NCBI GenBank assembly: GCA_001938485.1
Contig: MQRK01238626.1
Location: 15,072-46,490, forward strand
Length of the DNA: 31,419 nt
From: Girardia tigrina
Lineage: Eukaryota > Platyhelminthes > Tricladida > Dugesiidae
Direction: 5' to 3'
Part shown: piece after piece, positions 31,306 to 31,419 of the stretch
Position numbering within the stretch: the first letter of the stretch is position 1
Layout of the letters: each line of letters begins with the position of its first letter
Notes under the pieces: model-generated
What the model was told of the DNA's origin: nothing
The model's database searches: none
What the model saw: only the letters and a program-made list of their open reading frames with translations
Position numbers and translations under genes: made by a program

Positions 31306-31419
31306 CAGGGTGTGACAAAAGTAACGCAAAACATGAAATTTAGATACAATATACATGTAAAACATTAAATTTTTATTCAAACACAACTAAAAACGTCGTT
31401 TCATTTCATGTTCGAATAG
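31306..31419 (-). mobile_element. end of a Tc1/mariner-superfamily element, continues beyond the window
   Basis: CAGGGTGTGACAAAAGTAAC starts right after a TA in a (TA)n tract. CAGGGTG..CAAAAGTAA is a common terminus of IS630/Tc1-type elements in insects. The minus strand carries the end of a transposase frame (31387-31419), so this would be the element's 3' end, with the rest lying to the right of the window. Confidence 0.65.
31387..31419 (-). CDS. transposase C-terminus, partial
   Basis: Only the last ten codons are in the window: LFEHEMKRRF, then TAG at 31387-31389. The (H/L)FEH ending followed by a few basic residues resembles the GGHFEHL tails of Tc1-type transposases. It lies about 80 bases inside the terminal repeat tip, as expected. 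Intactness cannot be judged. Confidence 0.45.
   Translation of the reverse strand, partial: LFEHEMKRRF

Noticed and set aside
1-31419. CRISPR array, operon or phage-type defence system
   Set aside because: No spaced short repeats, no dense prokaryote-like coding and no bacterial signals; the window is eukaryotic.

Overview
The window is very A+T-rich DNA (well above 70 % by eye) with simple (TA)n tracts, large gene-poor stretches and many decayed transposable elements. It looks like an arthropod nuclear chromosome, most likely an insect. The transposon set supports this: several mariner lineages (one like the mariners common in ants and bees), Tc1-like and DD41D-like IS630/Tc1 relatives, hAT-type miniature elements and Ty3-like LTR fossils. 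There is no sign of a prokaryote: no operons, no ribosome binding sites and no dense coding. A hymenopteran host is a reasonable guess, not a proof.

Layout. 1-1135: AT-rich spacer ending in a (TA)n microsatellite. 1140-2450: a broken mariner transposase followed at once by an internal piece of a second mariner in the same orientation. 4455-5000: a third mariner relic. 5794-7070: a DD41D-like element with 63-bp terminal inverted repeats and a TA target duplication, sitting in a dispersed repeat whose unoccupied relative lies at 14457. 7809-8155: an inverted copy of a repeat that recurs at 25438 and 26618. 9430-10711: a fairly well preserved bee/ant-type mariner on the minus strand. 10807-10903: an open exon-like segment. 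11051-11243: a long hairpin (fold-back MITE). 12656-13606: a 951-bp fold-back Tc1-like element whose two arms each carry the transposase N-terminus. 15503-17100: a plus-strand Ty3-like gag-protease fossil. 17170-20830: a minus-strand gag-pol fossil of a related type, split by a 174-bp hAT-like MITE with a perfect 8-bp target duplication. 20860-21170: a possible copia-like gag piece. 23270-24160: a patch of coding-like minus-strand sequence that may be a decayed or partial host gene. 25438-27101: two direct copies of the repeat, one leading into a 40-codon ORF. 29344-30455: another gag fossil with zinc knuckles. 30744-30941: an open exon-like segment. 31306-end: the end of a Tc1/mariner-type element entering from the right.

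The window holds no confidently intact host gene. Its interest lies in the layered transposon history (nesting, fold-back structures, exact target duplications) and in a few coding-like patches and a three-copy repeat that I cannot assign to a known family. I saw no CRISPR array, tRNA or rRNA, and no coherent multi-gene new system.
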